Positions 60,595 to 64,000 of a stretch of DNA of 64,000 nt are shown piece by piece. Origin of the DNA: Paraburkholderia haematera (lineage in GTDB: Bacteria; Pseudomonadota; Gammaproteobacteria; Burkholderiales; Burkholderiaceae); NCBI RefSeq assembly GCF_905220975.1, contig NZ_CAJNBK010000022.1, positions 52,881 through 116,880 of the forward strand, written 5' to 3'. How positions within the stretch are numbered: the first letter of the stretch is position 1; the number at the start of each line of letters is the position of its first letter. Made by a program: the position numbers and the translations under genes. Below the pieces are notes generated by a model. That model searched no databases. It saw nothing but the letters and a program-made list of their open reading frames with translations, and was not told the origin of the DNA.

Positions 60595-61031
60595 TAACAT
60601 CATTCACATGGGGGATGTGGTCGCGAAAAAGATCGCCAGCTCCCAGGAAACGAAAGTCGGCCTACTCGCAACGGCAGGCACGGTGAAGTCGGGAGTTTAC
60701 GCAAATTCACTGACGAGATACGGGATAGATTGTGTTAAGCCCGATAGCTTTGAACTCCAGCTTCTTATGGCCGGAATCTACGACGGAGTAAATGCAGGCA
60801 AGTACGACGTTGGACGCGGTTGTTTTGTAGACGCGGTTGTTTTGTAGACGCGGTTGTTTTGTAGACGCGGTTGTTCACATGGCGAGGCTGACGGGCACGA
60901 CGTGTTTCCTGATGGCATGTACTGAGATTCCACTGGTGCTGACTAATGGAGACGTACCTGCAGCCTTTATGCTCCACGCCCCATCTCAACTTACTGCTCG
61001 TGAATTGGCTCTTATAGCTATAAACAAGTGA
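60476..61031 (+). pseudogene. Asp/Glu racemase-family gene, frameshifted and lacking its N-terminus
   Basis: One frame (60476-60847) reads SRWDDCEPLIRDVMEPRWMH and IHMGDVVAKKIASSQETKVG, then LLATAGTVKSGVYANSLTRY, the central part of aspartate/glutamate racemases. After a 17-bp tandem repeat (60813-60875) the rest follows in another frame: VHMARLTGTTCFLMACTEIP (with the second catalytic Cys in ACTE) to AINK at 61031. Removing two repeat units (34 bp) restores one frame. The N-terminal ~80-100 residues, including the first catalytic Cys, are not recognisable. Such enzymes racemise Asp, Glu or related acids. Confidence 0.78.
60813..60875 (+). repeat. 17-bp tandem repeat, 3.7 copies, within the racemase gene
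   Basis: The unit GACGCGGTTGTTTTGTA repeats at 60813-60829, 60830-60846 and 60847-60863, with a 12-bp partial copy to 60875. The intact gene would contain 1.7 copies; two extra units (34 bp) shift the frame and break the racemase reading frame. Confidence 0.92.
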
Positions 61032-61236
61032 CTCAGGCTAACGTGCAGCCGCAACTATGCCGACCAATGGGCTAGACGTCATGAGTTAGAAATTGGCTTA
61101 GCAGCACCCGCACGATTGTCGGTCTGAATTTGCACACGCGAGGCATCGCGTTTAGACGGTGCGGACAACGCAACGCCGACTTTGTACTACTAACGACGTA
61201 CTCCGCTCCTGCGGAGCCATGCGTTGTAAGGAGGCG

Positions 61237-61488
61237 ATGATGAATTCAGCGCACAGTACTCTGCGTTTGTTGGTTGACAAATGGCTCGGCCTGAACCTTG
61301 GGACGCCAATTAGGGTCACGGCGTTCGGCCGGCGACCTTCGAGTCGGCGACGCTATGTTCGCGTCGAGGCATTGCGACCCGCGGGCGCGCTGACAATATA
61401 TTTCTTCCTCCACGACGACGGCAATTGGTGTGTATTTCCGCCTGCACCAGAACGTCCAGCGATGACCGCTTTACGGTGGGCAGCCTGA
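61237..61488 (+). CDS. Small hypothetical protein (83 residues)
   Basis: The ATG at 61237 has an AAGGAGG site; the longer frame from 61159 is unlikely. The product begins MMNSAHSTLRLLVDKWLGLN and contains GTPIRVTAFGRRPSSRRRYV and LTIYFFLHDDGNWCVFPPAP. It has no signal or membrane segment. Similar short proteins are common in Burkholderia genomes, as far as I can judge. Its GC-rich composition matches the genome core. Confidence 0.65.
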   Translation: MMNSAHSTLRLLVDKWLGLNLGTPIRVTAFGRRPSSRRRYVRVEALRPAGALTIYFFLHDDGNWCVFPPAPERPAMTALRWAA

Positions 61489-61536
61489 TCGTGGAGTCCG
61501 TCGGCGGAAGCCGCCCCAACGCCCTATTGTTATGGA

Positions 61537-62373
61537 GGCTCCGGTGCAAATCGGAGAAGCCAGTAGGTGAAGCTCCGGTTTTGACTAGCGCGGGCAGGCT
61601 ATGAGTAAGCTGACAGACATCGACAGGCTGTTTAACGGCCGCCACTTCGACCACGAAGTCATCGTCCTGTGTGTGCGTTGGTACCTGCGTTACAAGCTCG
61701 GTTTTTGAGACCTCGTTGAAATGATGGCCGAGCGCGGGCTGTCGCTCGCGCACACCACGATCATGCGCTGGGTCAAACGCTTCACGCCGGAGTTCCTCAA
61801 GCGCTGGGACCGGTTTGCAAAATCCGCGGGGCGCTCGTGGAGAGTCGACGAAACGTATGTGAAAGTCCGTGGCAAATGGGTCTATCTTTACCGTGCAGTT
61901 GACCGCGCGGGAAAGACGGTCGACTTCCGGCTCAGCGCCAGGCGCGATGTCGCTGCGGCCAAGGCTTTCTTCGCGAAAGCGATCAGGAGTCAAGGGCTCG
62001 CTCCGAAGACAATCACACTGGACGGTTACGCTGCGTCTCACCGCGCGGTGCTGGAAATGAAGGCGGACCAGTTTCTGCCCGCGGACACGACGTTGCGATC
62101 GTCGAAGTATTTGAACAATTTGATCGAGCAGGATCATCGCAACATCAGGTCCAGGGTCAACGCAATGCTCGGCTTCAAACGCTTCAGGAATGCGGCCATT
62201 ACGATATCGGGCGTGGAGTTGATGCATGGCATTCGCAAAGGTCAGTTCAACCTCGCACGGTTGTGCCTCAAAGATACCACTGCGCCCGCTGTTTGGAAGT
62301 CAGTCCTTTCAGCACGATGATGCAATAGTGAATACACCGTCTTTCGCTTGCGCCCGAAATTTGCACCATAGCC
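61537..62373 (+). mobile_element. IS6-family insertion sequence, copy 2
   Basis: 837 bp, same orientation and nearly identical to copy 1 (about six or seven base differences seen). It has the same GGCTCCGGTGCAAATCGG left end, and its right end reads, inverted, GGCTATGGTGCAAATTTCGG. No 8-bp direct repeat flanks it (left flank GTTATGGA, right flank TCGGCTCT). The two copies enclose the racemase pseudogene and the small gene, like a composite transposon or the scar of a cointegrate. Confidence 0.9.
61601..62320 (+). pseudogene. IS6-family transposase with the same internal stop, copy 2
   Basis: The ATG at 61601 is followed by a TGA at 61706-61708 in the same position as in copy 1, and then the same DDE core. 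Three coding differences from copy 1 were seen (e.g. SWRVDETY here for SWKVDETY; AVLEMKAD here for AVREMKAD). Both copies can be read through or restarted at the downstream ATG (61721 here). Confidence 0.85.
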
Positions 62374-62542
62374 TCGGCTCTGAGCACTGACATGCCGGGA
62401 AGATCAGGCGGCGCAGGATGCGTCCTGCGCGCGCTGCCGACGTCTTGCCGGAAACACAGCGAAAAGTGACCCGTACGGGTGATTAAAGAAGGGTTTATAA
62501 GCAGCACTAATGAGATATATCAACCTAAAACTGGAGACTCGA

Positions 62543-63688
62543 ATGACAACCAACCTGCAAAGAATGCTGCCGATCAGCGCGGCAGTCGCGCTGTTCGCAA
62601 CCTTTGCCACCACCGCTCAGGCCGACGAAGTCGTCAGGATTGGTCACGTCGCTCCGTTGACCGGGGGCATCGCGCATCTGGGCAAGGACAACGAGAACGG
62701 CGCGCGTCTGGCCATTGAAGAAATCAACAAGAAGGGGCTGGTGATCGGCGGCCAGAAGGTCACACTGGAACTGGATGCCCAGGATGACGCGGCTGACCCG
62801 CGTACGGCAACCCAGGTCGCCCAGAAGCTGGTGGACGACAAAGTCCTAGCTGTGGTGGGCCACCTGAACTCGGGGACATCGATCCCAGCTTCGAAAATCT
62901 ACAGCGACGCAGGCATCGTGCAGGTCTCGCCGTCGGCGACCAACCCGGTTTTCACGCTGCAAGGTTTCAAGACAACTTACCGCATCGTTGCGACCGATGC
63001 ACAACAGGGCCCGGCGCTGGCCAACTTCGCCGCGAGGACGCTGAAAATTAAGAGCGTCGCGATCGTCGACGACTCCACCGCATACGGGCAAGGCCTCGCC
63101 AGTGAATTTGAAAAGGCCGCCAGGTCACTGGGCATCAATGTGCTGTCGCACGATGCGACGAACGACAAGGCCGTCGATTTCCGGGCAATCCTGACCAAGA
63201 TCAAGGGCGAAAATCCCGAGGCGATCATGTACGGCGGCATGGACTCCACTGGCGGCCCGTTTTCCAAACAGGCGCGGCAACTCGGCGTGCGGGCGAAGGT
63301 GCTGGGTGGCGATGGCGTGTGTAATGACAACCTCGCGGATCTGGCTGGCGAAGCGGCTGATAATGTCGTCTGTTCGGTAGCCGGCGTGGCGTTCGAGAAA
63401 ATGGCGGACGGTCCGGTGTTCCTCGCGAAGTACCAGCAGCGGTTCGGCCACCCGGTGGAGATGTACGCGCCGTACAGCTATGACGCCTTATACATCATCG
63501 TCGATGCGATGAAGCGGGCTAACTCGACGGATCCGGCGAAGATCCTCGCGGCGATGCCGATGACCGACCACAAGGGCGTAACCGGCGAAACGACCTTTGA
63601 CGCGCATGGCGACCTGAAGCACGGCGTGATCTCGCTGTACACCTACAAGGGCGGCAAAAAGACGTTGCTCGACTTTGTCAGGTTGTAA
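62543..63688 (+). CDS. Branched-chain amino-acid ABC transporter substrate-binding protein (LivK/LivJ type)
   Basis: The ATG at 62543 has a GGAGAC site. The 381-residue protein has a signal peptide (MLPISAAVALFATFATTAQA) and the type-1 periplasmic binding fold: VRIGHVAPLTGGIAHLGKDN, AVVGHLNSGTSIPASKIYSD, SPSATNPVFTLQGFKTTYRI. This group binds Leu/Ile/Val or, in relatives, aromatic acids and amides. The livH-like gene 137 bp downstream supports a classical Liv operon. It lies 169 bp right of IS6 copy 2. Confidence 0.93.
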   Translation: MTTNLQRMLPISAAVALFATFATTAQADEVVRIGHVAPLTGGIAHLGKDNENGARLAIEEINKKGLVIGGQKVTLELDAQDDAADPRTATQVAQKLVDDKVLAVVGHLNSGTSIPASKIYSDAGIVQVSPSATNPVFTLQGFKTTYRIVATDAQQGPALANFAARTLKIKSVAIVDDSTAYGQGLASEFEKAARSLGINVLSHDATNDKAVDFRAILTKIKGENPEAIMYGGMDSTGGPFSKQARQLGVRAKVLGGDGVCNDNLADLAGEAADNVVCSVAGVAFEKMADGPVFLAKYQQRFGHPVEMYAPYSYDALYIIVDAMKRANSTDPAKILAAMPMTDHKGVTGETTFDAHGDLKHGVISLYTYKGGKKTLLDFVRL

Positions 63689-63825
63689 CGCTGCTTTTGG
63701 CCGGCTGGGAAGCCGGTCAATGCAGCGATGTCTGCCGCTAGGCTGCGCGGACATTACGCACATGCGCTCGACCGGGCGGTTCGGGCGCGTGTTCGAATTC
63801 GGCTGCACGAGCTAAGGAGCATTAA

Positions 63826-64000
63826 ATGGATATCTTCATCCAGCAGGTCCTCAACGGGCTGGTGCTTGGCAGCGTTTAGACCATCATCACACTGGGCTAT
63901 ACGATGGTTTACGGCATCTTGGGCATCATCAACTTCGCGCACGGCGATGTGTTGATGGTGGGCGCGATGGTTGCGCTCTCAGCCATAGGCGTGCTTCAGA
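63826..64000 (+). pseudogene. LivH-type branched-chain amino-acid permease with premature stop, runs off the window
   Basis: After an AAGGAGC site, ATG at 63826 reads MDIFIQQVLNGLVLGSV, then TAG at 63877-63879. In the same frame it continues TIITLGYTMVYGILGIINFA and HGDVLMVGAMVALSAIGVLQ to the window end. LivH relatives have Tyr at the stop position (GSMYAL), so one base change (TAC to TAG) explains it. The Liv transporter is therefore probably inactive unless the stop is read through or a sequence error is present. Confidence 0.85.

Noticed and set aside
61316..62227. 303-codon minus-strand open frame across IS6 copy 2 (and a matching 219-codon one at 58942-59601)
   Set aside because: Antisense to a transposase with clear DDE motifs; the protein text is Arg/Val/Asp-rich shadow sequence.
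58911..62373. The two IS6 copies as a composite transposon carrying useful cargo
   Set aside because: The enclosed DNA holds only a broken racemase, a hypothetical frame and one small gene, and no outer 8-bp duplication is seen.

Overview
The window looks like chromosomal DNA of a Burkholderia-type betaproteobacterium, most likely Paraburkholderia. The evidence is GC-rich codon third positions over most of its length, five 16-strand type porins with the signal-peptide junction A-Q-S-S-V-x-L-Y-G, a phasin and acetoacetyl-CoA reductase pair, and many LysR regulators next to aromatic-acid genes. No rRNA, tRNA or CRISPR array was seen.

Positions 1-38350 are GC-rich accessory metabolism. A LysR gene cut by the window edge is divergent from a three-gene periplasmic gluconate-type dehydrogenase operon (gamma, FAD alpha, tri-haem cytochrome c; 1253-5138), with a LacI/PtxS-like palindrome upstream. 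Next come a porin, an XRE regulator and an AhpD-like protein. A minus-strand unit (12860 to 8222) encodes an extradiol ring-cleavage dioxygenase (ligB-ligA), an aromatic-acid MFS transporter, a membrane protein and a porin; a LysR-type regulator with two DNA-binding domains is divergent from it. Further on are a chemoreceptor, a porin, an orphan substrate-binding protein and a small polyhydroxybutyrate cluster. The lower gallate/protocatechuate 4,5-cleavage genes follow (galB, galC and a dead galD fragment; 24430 to 22806). Then come a porin, an NCS2 permease with an arylsulfotransferase-like protein, a TPR glycosyltransferase-like protein, and a metal (probably copper) uptake operon whose last gene is cut off by a transposase remnant (37.67-38.35 kb).

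From about 38.35 kb to 61.2 kb the composition becomes visibly more AT-rich and broken genes accumulate (argP-like, a LysR, an LLM monooxygenase, an Asp/Glu racemase). This reads as an acquired island bounded by the transposase remnant on the left and by an IS5-family and two IS6-family elements on the right. Its cargo is a kynureninase, an amino-acid permease, a porin, an amino-acid-binding protein and a cytochrome b561 on the plus strand. On the minus strand is a tightly packed catabolic operon: YciI-like, maleylacetate-reductase-like dehydrogenase, 3-hydroxyanthranilate 3,4-dioxygenase, YciI-like, AtzG-like small subunit, amidase, monooxygenase remnant, YciI-like. An FMN reductase and several LysR genes sit between the two groups. 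The usual enzymes after 3-hydroxyanthranilate cleavage are absent from the window, so the operon may encode a variant route for an aminophenol-type compound. This is the best candidate for an undescribed system here.

The right end (57.6-64.0 kb) is a rearranged IS zone. It contains an IS5 element with a clean CTAA duplication, a 205-bp inverted repeat ending at IS boundaries, two 837-bp IS6 copies sharing the same internal stop, a racemase broken by a 17-bp repeat expansion, and a branched-chain amino-acid transport locus whose livH has a premature stop.
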